Origin: Oscillospiraceae bacterium
GTDB taxonomy: Bacteria; Bacillota; Clostridia; Oscillospirales; CAG-272
Length of the DNA stretch: 33,530 bases
Assembly (NCBI GenBank): GCA_015064315.1
Contig: SVSL01000016.1
Span: forward strand, 1 to 33,530
Direction of reading: 5' to 3'
This document shows positions 14,847 through 23,388 of the stretch, piece by piece. The notes beneath the pieces were generated by a model that worked only from the letters and a program-made list of their open reading frames with translations, ran no database searches and was not told the DNA's origin. Position numbers and translations under genes: made by a program. The first letter of the stretch is position 1; each line of letters opens with the position of its first letter.

Positions 14847-16346
14847 TTATTCCTCGCTCTCTGCCCAGCGCAGATTTCGCTGTACGGCGCGTCTCCAGCC
14901 GCCAAGAAGCTTCTCTCGCGCGGCGTCCTCCATCTGCGGCAAAAACTCACGGTCGGCACGCCATTCGCGCGTCAGCTCCTCCTTGCTTTCAAACGTCCCC
15001 ACGGCAAGTCCCGCAAGGGTAGCGGCTCCCCACGCGGTGGTCTCCACACAGGCAGGGCGCAAAAGCGGAATATTCAGAATATCCGATTGGAACTGCAAGA
15101 GAAAATTGTTTGCCGATGCACCGCCATCCACACGCAGGGAGGTCAGGGGCAGCGTTGCCTCCTTCTGCATTGCCGTGAGAACGTCGTGGGTCTGATACGC
15201 CATGCTCTCCAGCGCCGCACGCACGATATGCGCCTTGGTTACTCCGCGGGTCAAGCCCTGAATACCGCCTCTGGCGTAGGCGTCCCAATAGGGGGCTCCA
15301 AGACCTACGAAGGCAGGCACAAGATAAACCCCGGCGCTATCCGAAACCTTCATGGCAAGCTTTTCGCTCTCGGCGGCGTTTTTGATCAGCCCCAAGCCGT
15401 CGCGAAGCCATTGGATCACCGCGCCGCAAACAAAGACCGAGCCCTCCAGCACGTAGTTGACCTCGTTCCCGATCTGCCAACCAACGCTGGTCAAAAGCCC
15501 CTGCCCCGGTGTTACCGCGCGATCCCCCGTGTTCATCAGAAGAAAACCGCCCGTACCGTAGGTGTTCTTGGCATCGCCCACCGCAAAGCAGGACTGTCCG
15601 AAAAGCGCCGCCTGTTGGTCGCCCGCTACACCTGCAATGGGAAGGCTTTTGCCAAACAAATGGGGCAGCGTATAGCCGAAAACGCCCGAGGACGGAAGCA
15701 CCTTGGGAAGCATACACGCGGGAATATTGAACAGTCGAAGCATCTCCTCATCCCACTGCATGGTGTGAATATTGAAGAGCATGGTACGCGATGCGTTGGA
15801 GGGATCGATGGCGTGAACCTTTCCGCCCGTGAGCTGATAGATCAGCCAGCTGTCTATCGTACCGAAAAGAAGCTCCCCCTTCTCTGCTCTCTTCTGCGCC
15901 CCCTCCACGTGGTCAAGGATCCAGCGAAGCTTGGTTGCCGAAAAGTAAGGGTCGATCAGAAGCCCCGTGCGGGCGCGCACCTCGGATTCCAAGCCCTCTG
16001 CCTTCAGCCCGTCGCAATACTCCGCCGTGCGGCGGCACTGCCAGACAATGGCGTTGCAGATCGGCTTTCCGCTCTCCTTTTCCCATACCACCACAGTCTC
16101 GCGCTGATTGGTAATGCCCAGCGCGGCGATCTCGGAGGCGTCAATTCCCGATTGCAGGATCGCCTCCACGGCAACGCCCATCTGCGTTGCCCAGATCTCG
16201 GTGGCGTCGTGCTCTACCCAGCCCTCGCGAGGGAAGATCTGCGAAAATTCTCTTTGCACCTTGGAAACAATGGTCCCGTCTCGATGAAAAATGATACAAC
16301 GGGAGCTGGTGGTTCCCTGATCCAGCGCCAATAAATAATTTGACAT
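14847..16346 (-). CDS. glpK: Glycerol kinase
   Basis: ATG 16346 follows GGAGGTGCTT; the TTG four codons earlier lies inside that ribosome site and is rejected. The 499-residue length is normal for the family. The FGGY-kinase phosphate motif DQGTTSSR is at 9-16, glycerol contacts Arg82-Glu83 in NQRET, and Asp243 in [11 protein letters not shown]. His229 in PHLFG occupies the position of the histidine that HPr phosphorylates in Gram-positive glycerol kinases, which would couple activity to sugar supply through the PTS. The enzyme makes glycerol-3-phosphate from glycerol and ATP in the cytoplasm. It is the last gene of an operon that begins with a lipid kinase, 29 bases after a hypothetical gene. 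No facilitator (glpF) or glpD is visible nearby. Confidence 0.97.
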   Translation of the reverse strand: MSNYLLALDQGTTSSRCIIFHRDGTIVSKVQREFSQIFPREGWVEHDATEIWATQMGVAVEAILQSGIDASEIAALGITNQRETVVVWEKESGKPICNAIVWQCRRTAEYCDGLKAEGLESEVRARTGLLIDPYFSATKLRWILDHVEGAQKRAEKGELLFGTIDSWLIYQLTGGKVHAIDPSNASRTMLFNIHTMQWDEEMLRLFNIPACMLPKVLPSSGVFGYTLPHLFGKSLPIAGVAGDQQAALFGQSCFAVGDAKNTYGTGGFLLMNTGDRAVTPGQGLLTSVGWQIGNEVNYVLEGSVFVCGAVIQWLRDGLGLIKNAAESEKLAMKVSDSAGVYLVPAFVGLGAPYWDAYARGGIQGLTRGVTKAHIVRAALESMAYQTHDVLTAMQKEATLPLTSLRVDGGASANNFLLQFQSDILNIPLLRPACVETTAWGAATLAGLAVGTFESKEELTREWRADREFLPQMEDAAREKLLGGWRRAVQRNLRWAESEE

Positions 16347-16375
16347 AAGCACCTCCAAAACGGTAAAAAATCAGT

Positions 16376-17113
16376 TCAAATCTCTTTCAACAGTCGCTCG
16401 GTCTCCCGGCGCAAGCCCCAAAGAAGCCTTGAAAGCTCCGCAGGACTCGCCCCCGCGCCCTCATGCTCCAAATCGGCTTTGACCGCGGCATAGCGGCAGA
16501 ATTCGCGACACGTGTGTGCGCAAAAGCCCTCCAGAGCGCGCTCCAATCTCTTGGCGCAGCTTAACATTGCAAGATTCTCCTCCTCGTATCGGGAAAGGAT
16601 CTGCGAAAGCGCATCGACGCTGTCCAACGCGATAGGAGCATTCGATTCCCGTGCGATCTTTCGCAAGGACAGCACCGACGCCTCGGCTTGCAGTCGCTCC
16701 GTTTCGCGCGTGCGAAGAAGTGAATACAGATCGGAAAATCCCATGGACTCCTCATCGAGAGAAGCCGTTTCCCCTCTCAAGAGCTCCAAAAACTCACACG
16801 CGGTCCCATAGGCGACCGCGCGATCCGCCGCCCCTGTAAAAAAGCCTTGCGCGCGTGGAAGTCTTCCCATGGCAGCATTCGCCCCCTGCGAGATCCGCGA
16901 AAGACGCCCTTGGACCAATTCCCGTTGCTTCTCCAAAAGCGCCTTCGCATCCGCAGAGGTCGAAATCGCCTCGATCTGTTTACGGCAAACGGACAGAGCC
17001 CCGTCACCGTCCTTGGCAAAAAGCGCTCGCCAAAGGCGCACCGACGTTGGCTCCTGTCCGTTCTTGAAATCCTTTGATATTACGTTTTTTTCACACATGT
17101 GTTCAAAAATCAA
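16376..17113 (-). CDS. Hypothetical helical protein between lipid kinase and glycerol kinase genes
   Basis: The frame can start at TTG 17113, which overlaps the stop codon of the upstream gene (TTGA), or at ATG 17098; neither has a strong ribosome site, and translational coupling is likely. The product is about 240-245 residues, predicted almost wholly helical and rich in Arg, Glu, Leu and Ala, with several cysteines (for example CRKQIEA, CAKRLERALEGFCAHTCREFC). There is no signal peptide or membrane helix. I recognise no domain. Being wedged between dagK-like and glpK genes suggests a role in glycerol or phospholipid supply, but that is position only. Confidence 0.65.
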   Translation of the reverse strand: MIFEHMCEKNVISKDFKNGQEPTSVRLWRALFAKDGDGALSVCRKQIEAISTSADAKALLEKQRELVQGRLSRISQGANAAMGRLPRAQGFFTGAADRAVAYGTACEFLELLRGETASLDEESMGFSDLYSLLRTRETERLQAEASVLSLRKIARESNAPIALDSVDALSQILSRYEEENLAMLSCAKRLERALEGFCAHTCREFCRYAAVKADLEHEGAGASPAELSRLLWGLRRETERLLKEI

Positions 17114-18081
17114 AGCGTTACCGCCTCGTCAAGCGGTTGCTTCAGCGGCTGATGAAGGTCTCCCGGCAAGGGCTTTGCCGATGCGGGCACCGCAAAGCGG
17201 ATGGCTGCCGGCACCACCTCCACCGTAAAATCGGTATCGGGGATCAGTTCACCGTCAAAGGAATAGAGGAAGCCCTCGGGCGCCTCAATGCGCACCGATC
17301 TTCCGCGACGGTATTCAATGTGTTTTTGGAATCTGGGATCCTCCAGATGTCCCCCCTTGGTGTATACGCCAACCAAGCGCGCGAAGGTGATATGCGAAAT
17401 GCAATGCACCAGACAGACCTCCAGCATTCCGTCATTGTCCAAGGAGCGAGGCGCACAGCGGAAGGAACCGCCCACGTACTGTCCGTTGGCAACGGTGCAA
17501 AGCAGAATCTTTCCCTTGGGATTGAGCAATTCGCCGTCCACCGTCACGCGGCACGCGGTCCTCATACCCTTGATGAGTGCCACCGCAACACCTGTGGTAT
17601 AGGCATTTTTGCCGCCGATGATCTTCTTTCTGCGCACGTTCATCATAACCTTTGCCACGCAGGAATCCAGACCGAAGTGGGTAGCGTTGATAGCGTAACG
17701 GTCTCCAACGCGCATCAGGTCAATGGATTCCTCCTCTGCCCCTACCAGCTCCTCTACGTTAAAGAAGACCTCTTTGCCACCGTAATATTTTACAAAATCG
17801 TTTCCGGAGCCCGAGGGATAGCAGCCAAGAGATGCGTTGGGATGCCCCACCACTCCGTTGACCACCTCATTGAGGGTTCCGTCGCCGCCACAGGCATAAA
17901 AACGAACGGCATCCCGAAAGCTCTCGCAATAGTTTTTTACAAACGAGGTAGCATCTCCGCGTCCCTTGGTTACGTAAAGCTCGTAATCCACGGGCGTTGA
18001 CAAAGCCTCTAATGCCGCCTTGATAGTCTCGTACGGATTTTCCTTTCCCGCCGCGGGATTGATCACAAAAACGTGCTTCAT
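17110..18081 (-). CDS. Diacylglycerol kinase-family lipid kinase (DagK/YegS type)
   Basis: ATG 18081 has AAAGGTG eight bases upstream; the earlier GTG at 18090 overlaps that site. The 323-residue length is usual. The N-terminal kinase domain begins VFVINPAAGK (phosphate loop) and carries the family signature GGDGTLNEV (65-73) and GSGNDF (91-96). The C-terminal beta-sandwich has NGQYVGGSFRCAPRS and ends with the FDGE motif (YSFDGELI). Enzymes of this group phosphorylate diacylglycerol or related lipids at the inner membrane surface, returning diacylglycerol to phosphatidic acid. It overlaps the next gene by four bases and leads a three-gene operon with glpK, which supplies glycerol-3-phosphate for phospholipid synthesis. 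Confidence 0.92.
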   Translation of the reverse strand: MKHVFVINPAAGKENPYETIKAALEALSTPVDYELYVTKGRGDATSFVKNYCESFRDAVRFYACGGDGTLNEVVNGVVGHPNASLGCYPSGSGNDFVKYYGGKEVFFNVEELVGAEEESIDLMRVGDRYAINATHFGLDSCVAKVMMNVRRKKIIGGKNAYTTGVAVALIKGMRTACRVTVDGELLNPKGKILLCTVANGQYVGGSFRCAPRSLDNDGMLEVCLVHCISHITFARLVGVYTKGGHLEDPRFQKHIEYRRGRSVRIEAPEGFLYSFDGELIPDTDFTVEVVPAAIRFAVPASAKPLPGDLHQPLKQPLDEAVTL

Positions 18082-18110
18082 AATCGCCACACCTTTCTTG
18101 AAGATACCTC

Positions 18111-18139
18111 ATTATAACATATCAAAAATCGAAAATCAA
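18111..18139 (-). promoter_or_regulatory. Promoter of the dagK-like/glpK operon
   Basis: Minus strand: -35 TTGATT (18139-18134), 17-bp spacer, -10 TATAAT (18116-18111), about 30 bases upstream of ATG 18081. It starts only about 40 bases after the mutY stop, and no strong mutY terminator was found. Confidence 0.75.
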
Positions 18140-18178
18140 GTGTTTTTTTCGCGTGTCTCGGCTTGACCGAAGGAAAAA

Positions 18179-19234
18179 TCACAAATATTTGGTGTACGCC
18201 GAAAATGCCGAGGGAATGGCATAGGAGGCGTGCAGCTCCTCGTTTTTCACCAATAGCATCCCCGCGCCGTCCTGCCAGCCGTCAAACTCGGGCGCAATGC
18301 GGACGGTGTAGGCGATCATGTGCCACTCGATGTGGGTGAAGATGTGCTTGGAGTCCTCGATCCGCTCCACGCGCAAAGGCTCAAAGCCGATGGAACGGAT
18401 AAAATCGATCAACGCCCCCTCACTCAGATGCCCTTCGCGGTTGGGAAGCTCCCAAAGCCCCGCCAAAAGCCCCTTGTCGGGACGCTTACAAAGTGCCGTA
18501 AGATCTCCGTCCTGAATCACCAGAACCGTCTTTTTTTCAATACGTCTCGGCTTTTTCGCTGATCTGACGGGGATCTCATCGGTCAAATTCTCGCGGCAGG
18601 AAACGCAATAAGAACGCATGGGGCATTCCTTGCATTTTGCCTCTCCGTTGGGAACGCAGACCGTAGCCCCCAGCTCGATGAGCGCCTGATTGAAGTCTCC
18701 CGCCGCCTCGGGGATCAGAGGAAGCAGAGCCCCTCTCCAAGCCGACTTGGTTTTGGGATCGGCAATATCCTCTCTTGAACCCATCACGCGCGCCAGCACA
18801 CGCAGGACGTTTCCGTCAATGGCGGGAACGCGTTCCCCAAAGGCAATGGATGCAATGGCACCCGCCGTGTACTCTCCAATGCCCGTAAGACGGCGTAATT
18901 CTTCATACGTGTGTGGAATTTCGCCACCAAAATCACGCATGACCGTCTGCGCCGCCTTTTGCAGATTGCGGACGCGACTGTAATATCCCAAGCCCTCCCA
19001 AAGCTTCATCAAGCGATCCTCGTTCAGATCCGCCAGATCCTTTACCGTGGGACAGGTGTCGAGAAAACGGGCGTAATAGGGCTTGACCGCCTCCACTCTC
19101 GTTTGCTGGAGCATGATCTCCGAAAGCCAGATGCGGTACGGATCGGAGGTGCGCCGCCAAGGCAGATCACGTTTATTCTTTTGATACCATGCAAGCAGAT
19201 CGCAAATCGCTTGCTCGGTCAGATATTCTTTCAT
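18179..19234 (-). CDS. mutY: A/G-specific adenine DNA glycosylase
   Basis: This 351-residue protein of normal length starts at ATG 19234. The N-terminal glycosylase domain has SEIMLQQT with catalytic Glu39, the helix-hairpin-helix LTGIGEYTAGAI (116-127) and catalytic Asp140 in VPAIDGNV. Cys193, Cys201, Cys204 and Cys210 form the [4Fe-4S] site (spacing 7-2-5). The C-terminal NUDIX-like domain (about 235-350) recognises 8-oxoguanine. MutY removes adenine mispaired with 8-oxoguanine and prevents G-to-T transversions. It has its own promoter and stands between the arg genes and the lipid kinase operon without obvious functional partners. Confidence 0.96.
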   Translation of the reverse strand: MKEYLTEQAICDLLAWYQKNKRDLPWRRTSDPYRIWLSEIMLQQTRVEAVKPYYARFLDTCPTVKDLADLNEDRLMKLWEGLGYYSRVRNLQKAAQTVMRDFGGEIPHTYEELRRLTGIGEYTAGAIASIAFGERVPAIDGNVLRVLARVMGSREDIADPKTKSAWRGALLPLIPEAAGDFNQALIELGATVCVPNGEAKCKECPMRSYCVSCRENLTDEIPVRSAKKPRRIEKKTVLVIQDGDLTALCKRPDKGLLAGLWELPNREGHLSEGALIDFIRSIGFEPLRVERIEDSKHIFTHIEWHMIAYTVRIAPEFDGWQDGAGMLLVKNEELHASYAIPSAFSAYTKYL

Positions 19235-19366
19235 GTAAAGATCCTCTTTTGTCGGTTATTGGCGCAAATATCGCGATACGGGGTGCAAATTCGGGTGAAA
19301 ATGATCCCCGATCGAATGCTTGACAACAAAAAAAACAAACGGATGATTTTTTGTTCCCGTACCATC

Positions 19367-19394
19367 ATTATAACATATTTTTAAAATTTGTCAA
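19367..19394 (-). promoter_or_regulatory. Promoter of mutY
   Basis: Minus strand: consensus -35 TTGACA (19394-19389), 16-bp spacer, consensus -10 TATAAT (19372-19367). It gives a leader of about 125 bases before ATG 19234, in which I see no clear riboswitch. Confidence 0.8.
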
Positions 19395-19396
19395 TG

Positions 19397-19433
19397 AAAA
19401 AAGAACGGAGAATCTATAGAAATTCCCCGTTCT
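19397..19433 (-). terminator. Terminator of argG-argH
   Basis: AGAACGG (19402-19408) pairs with CCGTTCT (19427-19433), extended by AAT/ATT inside. The flanking A-run (19397-19401) gives a T tract on the minus strand. It lies 18 bases after the argH stop. Confidence 0.8.
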
Positions 19434-19450
19434 GTTTTGGAATGATCCGC

Positions 19451-20827
19451 TTACGCCTTCAAAAATTCTCTGATCGACTCGATCTGTGCATTGACCGAAT
19501 CGGGACCCGTGCCGCCTGCGGAAATGCGCTTTCCTACGCAGGTCTCAAGGGAGATCTCCCCGTAAAGATCCGCGTCAAAGAGCTCGGATACCGCCTTGTA
19601 TTCCTCAAGGGTGATCTCCTCCAGCGTTTTGCCCTCGGCAACACACTTTCCAACCAGCTGTCCTACTGCCTTGTACGCGGTGCGGAAGGGCATTCCCTTC
19701 TTGACCATGTAGTCGGCAAGATCGGTGGCGTTGAGGAATCCCTTTTGTGCCGCGGCGTAAAGATTCTCCTTCTTCACACGCATGGTGCGGATCATGGGAG
19801 CAAACACGGCAAGACACATCTTAACGGTGTCCACCGCGTCGAATACGCTCTCCTTGTCCTCCTGCATATCCTTGTTGTACGCCAAGGGGAGTCCCTTGAG
19901 CATGGTCAGCGTTCCCATGAGATCGCCGTAAACGCGTCCCGTCTTTCCGCGCACCAGCTCTGCCATATCCGAATTCTTCTTTTGAGGCATGATGGAAGAG
20001 CCCGTGGTATAAGCGTCATCCAGTTCTACGAAGCGGAACTCCCAGCTCGACCACAGAATGATCTCCTCGGAGAAGCGGGAGAGGTGCATCATCAGAATGG
20101 AAAGCGCCGAGAGAAGCTCCACGCAGAAATCGCGGTCGGAAACGCCGTCAAGGCTGTTCTCGGTGATGCCCGAAAAGCCCAACGCCTCGGCAACCATCAT
20201 GCGGTTGGTGGGGTAAGTGGTTCCCGCCAGGGCGCAAGAGCCCAGAGGAGAATAATTCATCCGCGCGGCGCAATCGGTAAGTCTTCCCACGTCGCGCTTG
20301 AGCATCATGGCATACGCCAAAAGCTGGTGCGCCATGGTGATGGGCTGGGCACGTTGCAGATGGGTGTATCCGGGCATAATGGCATCCCGGTTCTTCTCCG
20401 CCTGCTCGCAGATGGCATCGATGAGCTCCATGATCTGTCCCTTGACGGTATCGATCTCGTCGCGCAGATACATACGGATATCCAGCGCCACCTGATCGTT
20501 GCGGCTTCTTGCGGTGTGAAGACGCTTGCCCGCATCACCGATGCGAGCGGTCAGAACCGCCTCAACGAACATATGAATATCCTCGGCGTTGGGATCGATC
20601 TCCAGCTTTCCGCTCTCCAGATCCGCAAGGATGCCCTCCAGTCCCTCCAAAATGGTATCTCTTTCCGCCTCGGTCAGAATGCCGCAAGCCGCCAGCATGG
20701 TAGCGTGCGCCATGGAGCCTCGGATATCCTGACGGTACATCCGCGCGTCAAAATGAATGGAGGAGTTAAAATCGTCCGCAATTTTGGAGACCACGCCCTC
20801 GGTGCGTCCCGCCCACATTTTTTCCAT
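19451..20827 (-). CDS. argH: Argininosuccinate lyase
   Basis: ATG 20827 is chosen: GAGG lies nine bases upstream, the product begins MEKMWAGRT as homologues do, and the 458-residue length is standard. The open frame continues upstream through the intergenic hairpin but has no ribosome site there. Family signatures are TARSRNDQVA (105-114), GYTHLQRAQP (153-162, general acid/base histidine) and GSSIMPQKKNSD with the mobile-loop serine. The enzyme splits argininosuccinate into arginine and fumarate, the last step of arginine synthesis. It is the second gene of argGH. Confidence 0.97.
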   Translation of the reverse strand: MEKMWAGRTEGVVSKIADDFNSSIHFDARMYRQDIRGSMAHATMLAACGILTEAERDTILEGLEGILADLESGKLEIDPNAEDIHMFVEAVLTARIGDAGKRLHTARSRNDQVALDIRMYLRDEIDTVKGQIMELIDAICEQAEKNRDAIMPGYTHLQRAQPITMAHQLLAYAMMLKRDVGRLTDCAARMNYSPLGSCALAGTTYPTNRMMVAEALGFSGITENSLDGVSDRDFCVELLSALSILMMHLSRFSEEIILWSSWEFRFVELDDAYTTGSSIMPQKKNSDMAELVRGKTGRVYGDLMGTLTMLKGLPLAYNKDMQEDKESVFDAVDTVKMCLAVFAPMIRTMRVKKENLYAAAQKGFLNATDLADYMVKKGMPFRTAYKAVGQLVGKCVAEGKTLEEITLEEYKAVSELFDADLYGEISLETCVGKRISAGGTGPDSVNAQIESIREFLKA

Positions 20828-20855
20828 CTTTATGATCCTCGTTTCCATATTTTTT

Positions 20856-20885
20856 GTGGGGAAACTTTTGAAAAAGTTTCCCCAC
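20856..20885. repeat. Intercistronic hairpin between argG and argH
   Basis: GTGGGGAAACTT (20856-20867) and AAGTTTCCCCAC (20874-20885) form a perfect 12-bp stem with a six-base loop. No T tract follows on the minus strand, so it is a processing or stability element, or a dispersed repeat, rather than a terminator. The 115-base argG-argH gap otherwise holds only a small ATCCC/GGGAT hairpin at about 20925-20939. Confidence 0.65.
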
Positions 20886-20942
20886 ACCCCTTCAAAACTT
20901 CCCAAAAGAAAAGTCGAAGGCAAATCCCCTATTGGGATATGA

Positions 20943-22172
20943 TTAGTTCTTCTTATTCTTTGCGGCAACCTGCGCCTGTACCGAAATGGGAAGTCCCCAC
21001 AGGTTGATAAAGCCTGCGCTGTCTGCCTGATTGTAAACGTGATCCTCACCGAAGGTTGCGATCTCCTCGGAGTAGAGGGACCAGTCGCTCCATGCGCCTG
21101 CCTTGATCATGTTGCCCTTGTAAAGCTTGATGCGAACCTTACCGGTTACGTGCTCCTGGGTCTTGGTAACGAACGCGGAAAGAGCCTCACGCAGAGGAGT
21201 ATACCACTGACCGTTGTAAAGCAGCTCGCCAAAGGTTACGGAGAGCTCCTGCTTCTTGTGCATGGTCATTTTATCGAGGCACAGGGTCTCCAGATAGTTG
21301 TGTGCGAAATAGAGGATCGCTCCGCCGGGAGTCTCGTAAACGCCGCGACACTTCATGCCGACCAGACGGTTCTCCACGATATCGAGCAGACCAATGCCGT
21401 TTGCACCGCCAACCTCGTTGAGCTTGAGAATGATATCCTTTGCCGACATCTTTACACCGTCCAGAGCCACGGGCTTACCCTGCTCAAAATCAAGGGTAAC
21501 GTAGGTGGGGGTGTCGGGTGCCTGCATGGGGGAAACGCTCATTTCAAGGAAGCCGGGCTTATCGTACAGAGGCTCGTTGCCCGCATCCTCCAGATCCAGT
21601 CCCTCATGGGAAAGGTGCCACATATTCTTATCCTTGGAGTAGTTGGTCTCACGGTTGATCTTCAGAGGTACGTTGTGCGCCTCTGCGTACTCGATCTCCT
21701 CCTCACGGGACTTGATATCCCACTCACGCCAAGGAGCGATGATCTTCATGCCGGGAGCAAATGCCTTGATGGCAAGCTCAAAGCGAACCTGGTCGTTGCC
21801 CTTACCGGTGCAGCCGTGGCAGATGGCATCAGCGCCCTCTGCAATGGCGATCTCGGCAAGACGCTTACCAATAATGGGACGTGCCAGCGCGGTACCCATG
21901 AGGTATTCCTCATACTTGCCGCCTGCCTGAACCGTGGGAATGACCATTTCCTCAACGAATTCCTCGGTCAGATCCTCAATGTAGCACTTGGAGGCACCGG
22001 TCTTGATTGCCTTTTCCTCAAGTCCCTCCAGCTCGTCTGCCTGACCGACGTTGCCCGATACCGCAATGATCTCGGGATTGTTATAGTTTTCCTTCAGCCA
22101 CGGGATGATAATGGAGGTATCCAAACCGCCCGAGTAAGCCAAAACAACCTTTTTTACAGATTTCTTTTCCAT
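20943..22172 (-). CDS. argG: Argininosuccinate synthase
   Basis: The 409-residue product starts at ATG 22172 behind AAGGAGG. The N-type ATP pyrophosphatase loop AYSGGLDTS lies at 12-20, followed by family motifs [13 protein letters not shown] (substrate contacts) and [21 protein letters not shown]. It joins citrulline and aspartate with ATP to give argininosuccinate. It leads the argGH operon behind a consensus promoter that overlaps an ArgR-like operator. No other arginine-pathway gene (argCJBDF, carAB) is in the window, so citrulline must come from genes elsewhere or from outside. Confidence 0.98.
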   Translation of the reverse strand: MEKKSVKKVVLAYSGGLDTSIIIPWLKENYNNPEIIAVSGNVGQADELEGLEEKAIKTGASKCYIEDLTEEFVEEMVIPTVQAGGKYEEYLMGTALARPIIGKRLAEIAIAEGADAICHGCTGKGNDQVRFELAIKAFAPGMKIIAPWREWDIKSREEEIEYAEAHNVPLKINRETNYSKDKNMWHLSHEGLDLEDAGNEPLYDKPGFLEMSVSPMQAPDTPTYVTLDFEQGKPVALDGVKMSAKDIILKLNEVGGANGIGLLDIVENRLVGMKCRGVYETPGGAILYFAHNYLETLCLDKMTMHKKQELSVTFGELLYNGQWYTPLREALSAFVTKTQEHVTGKVRIKLYKGNMIKAGAWSDWSLYSEEIATFGEDHVYNQADSAGFINLWGLPISVQAQVAAKNKKN

Positions 22173-22228
22173 TTTTAAGTCCTCCTTCAGAGCCGCTTCT
22201 GCGGCATCTGCCTTTCAAATATCAACGT

Positions 22229-22262
22229 GCATAATTATACAACGATTCTCATTTTTTGTCAA
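22229..22262 (-). promoter_or_regulatory. argGH promoter with overlapping ArgR-like operator
   Basis: Minus strand: -35 TTGACA (22262-22257), 17-bp spacer, -10 TATAAT (22239-22234). The -10 lies inside TGCATAATTATACA (22229-22242), a near-perfect palindrome close to the ArgR/AhrC box (TGNAT-WWWW-ATNCA). Repression by arginine is the natural reading; it is inferred, not shown. Confidence 0.7.
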
Positions 22263-22307
22263 TAGCTTTTTTAGATTCTTTTTCTTTTCTACCTTTTGCA
22301 CAATACA

Positions 22308-22399
22308 CAACCCCTCGCATTGTGGCTGTTGTGCAATTTTTATGCACAAAGATGAATATTCATTCATTTATTCAACCGCATTATGCAAGACAGGGGTTG
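22308..22399. promoter_or_regulatory. Putative distal ArgR operator cluster upstream of argG
   Basis: TGAATATTCATTCA (22353-22366) fits the ARG box TGAAT-4-ATTCA. Next to it TTGTGCA/TGCACAA (22329-22349) is a perfect inverted repeat around an AT-rich core that resembles another half-site pair. The block is enclosed by CAACCCCT (22308-22315) and AGGGGTTG (22392-22399), complementary 8-mers. It could be a remote operator bound by a hexameric ArgR, or a folded 3' end of the araC-type transcript. Confidence 0.45.
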
Positions 22400-22436
22400 C
22401 AGAATGAATAATAACGCCGCTTCATGCAATCCGCTC

Positions 22437-23237
22437 TTAAGAGTCACGATGCTTTTTCGACGGAGAATCCCCAAAAAACGCGGTATAATTCCGATAAAAG
22501 GTGGTATAATCGCAAAAGCCGCAATCCTCGCAAACCGCCGTTGGCTTTTCTCCCAAGGAAAGCTTTTTTTGCGCCAGAAGCAGCCGCTTTTCCAGAATGT
22601 ATTTTTTTGGAGTTTGGTGAAGCTCTCTTTGAAACAATCGGAACAGATAGCTCTCGCTGACAAACAAATGCCCCGCGATCTCCTCCACGCCGCTCAGCGT
22701 GCAAAGATGCTCGTTGATGTACTGCAGCGCCCCCGAGATCAAGGGAGACACGGCGGTACCGTCCGCCGAGGCGGCTCGCGGAAAAACGTGCAGATTATAA
22801 AACAGCTCGGAGAGCAGATGGGGGAGGATTCTTCCAAAGGTATCCTCATCGCAGCTTTTGTGATAGAGATCGCACTTGCGAAAGATCTCCTCGGCAACGG
22901 CGTTTCCCGAAAGATTGATGACCTCCATGCTCTCGGGAATCAGCGAAACGCTCTCCACACCGTGCTTTTCCATGTCGAAAAGAATATCGTACCGCTCGTA
23001 TTTGGCGGGGGCATCGATCTGAATAAAGTGATAGCGAAAGGGGCGGATCAGAATGAGATCCCCCTTTTTCAGCTTGTATTTCCGATCCTCAATGACGTGG
23101 GTGGCATCCCCCTCCAGAAAATAGATCAGCTCATAGGTGCTGTGGGTATGCATGGAATAGGTGTTACAGGGCAGATTTTCCGAGCTTTCGTGCTTGAAAA
23201 AGATCCTGTCGGTATGCAAAATATAGTCGTTGATCAA
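22437..23237 (-). CDS. AraC-family transcriptional regulator
   Basis: The 266-residue product starts at TTG 23237, with GAGGTGG nine bases upstream. The N-terminal half is a cupin-like sensing domain (MHTHSTYELIYFLEGDATHVIEDRKYKLKKGDLILIRP). The C-terminal 100 residues carry two helix-turn-helix motifs, ending CGFCDYTTFYRNYTAFFGDSPSKKH, the AraC/XylS signature. It is transcribed divergently from the five-gene sugar operon with only about 150 bases between starts, so it most likely activates that operon in response to its substrate or a pathway intermediate. Confidence 0.93.
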   Translation of the reverse strand: MINDYILHTDRIFFKHESSENLPCNTYSMHTHSTYELIYFLEGDATHVIEDRKYKLKKGDLILIRPFRYHFIQIDAPAKYERYDILFDMEKHGVESVSLIPESMEVINLSGNAVAEEIFRKCDLYHKSCDEDTFGRILPHLLSELFYNLHVFPRAASADGTAVSPLISGALQYINEHLCTLSGVEEIAGHLFVSESYLFRLFQRELHQTPKKYILEKRLLLAQKKLSLGEKPTAVCEDCGFCDYTTFYRNYTAFFGDSPSKKHRDS

Positions 23238-23271
23238 GGCAAAAATCCACCTCTCTTTCTCCTCTTTCTAT

Positions 23272-23300
23272 ATTCTATCACATCGGTTCACTTTTTGCAA
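23272..23300 (-). promoter_or_regulatory. Promoter of the AraC-type regulator gene
   Basis: Minus strand: -35 TTGCAA (23300-23295), 17-bp spacer, -10 TAGAAT (23277-23272). It is back to back with the operon promoter at 23323. Confidence 0.65.
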
Positions 23301-23322
23301 TATAAAAATGCAGTTTTCGCCA

Positions 23323-23351
23323 TTTACTTTTCAAAAAATTTATTTTATAAT
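23323..23351 (+). promoter_or_regulatory. Promoter of the Gfo/Idh-NagAB operon
   Basis: -35 TTTACT (23323-23328), 17-bp spacer, -10 TATAAT (23346-23351), about 38 bases before ATG 23389. The interval to the regulator promoter is about 20 bases (23301-23322), so an AraC dimer there would touch both. Confidence 0.7.
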
Positions 23352-23388
23352 AAGCGTAATGAAGAAATCTCAAAAAGGAGACTCTGTT

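Noticed and set aside
20828-21049. N-terminal extension of argH to 21049
   Set aside because: It reads through the argG-argH hairpin and into argG, has no ribosome site, and makes the protein longer than the family norm.
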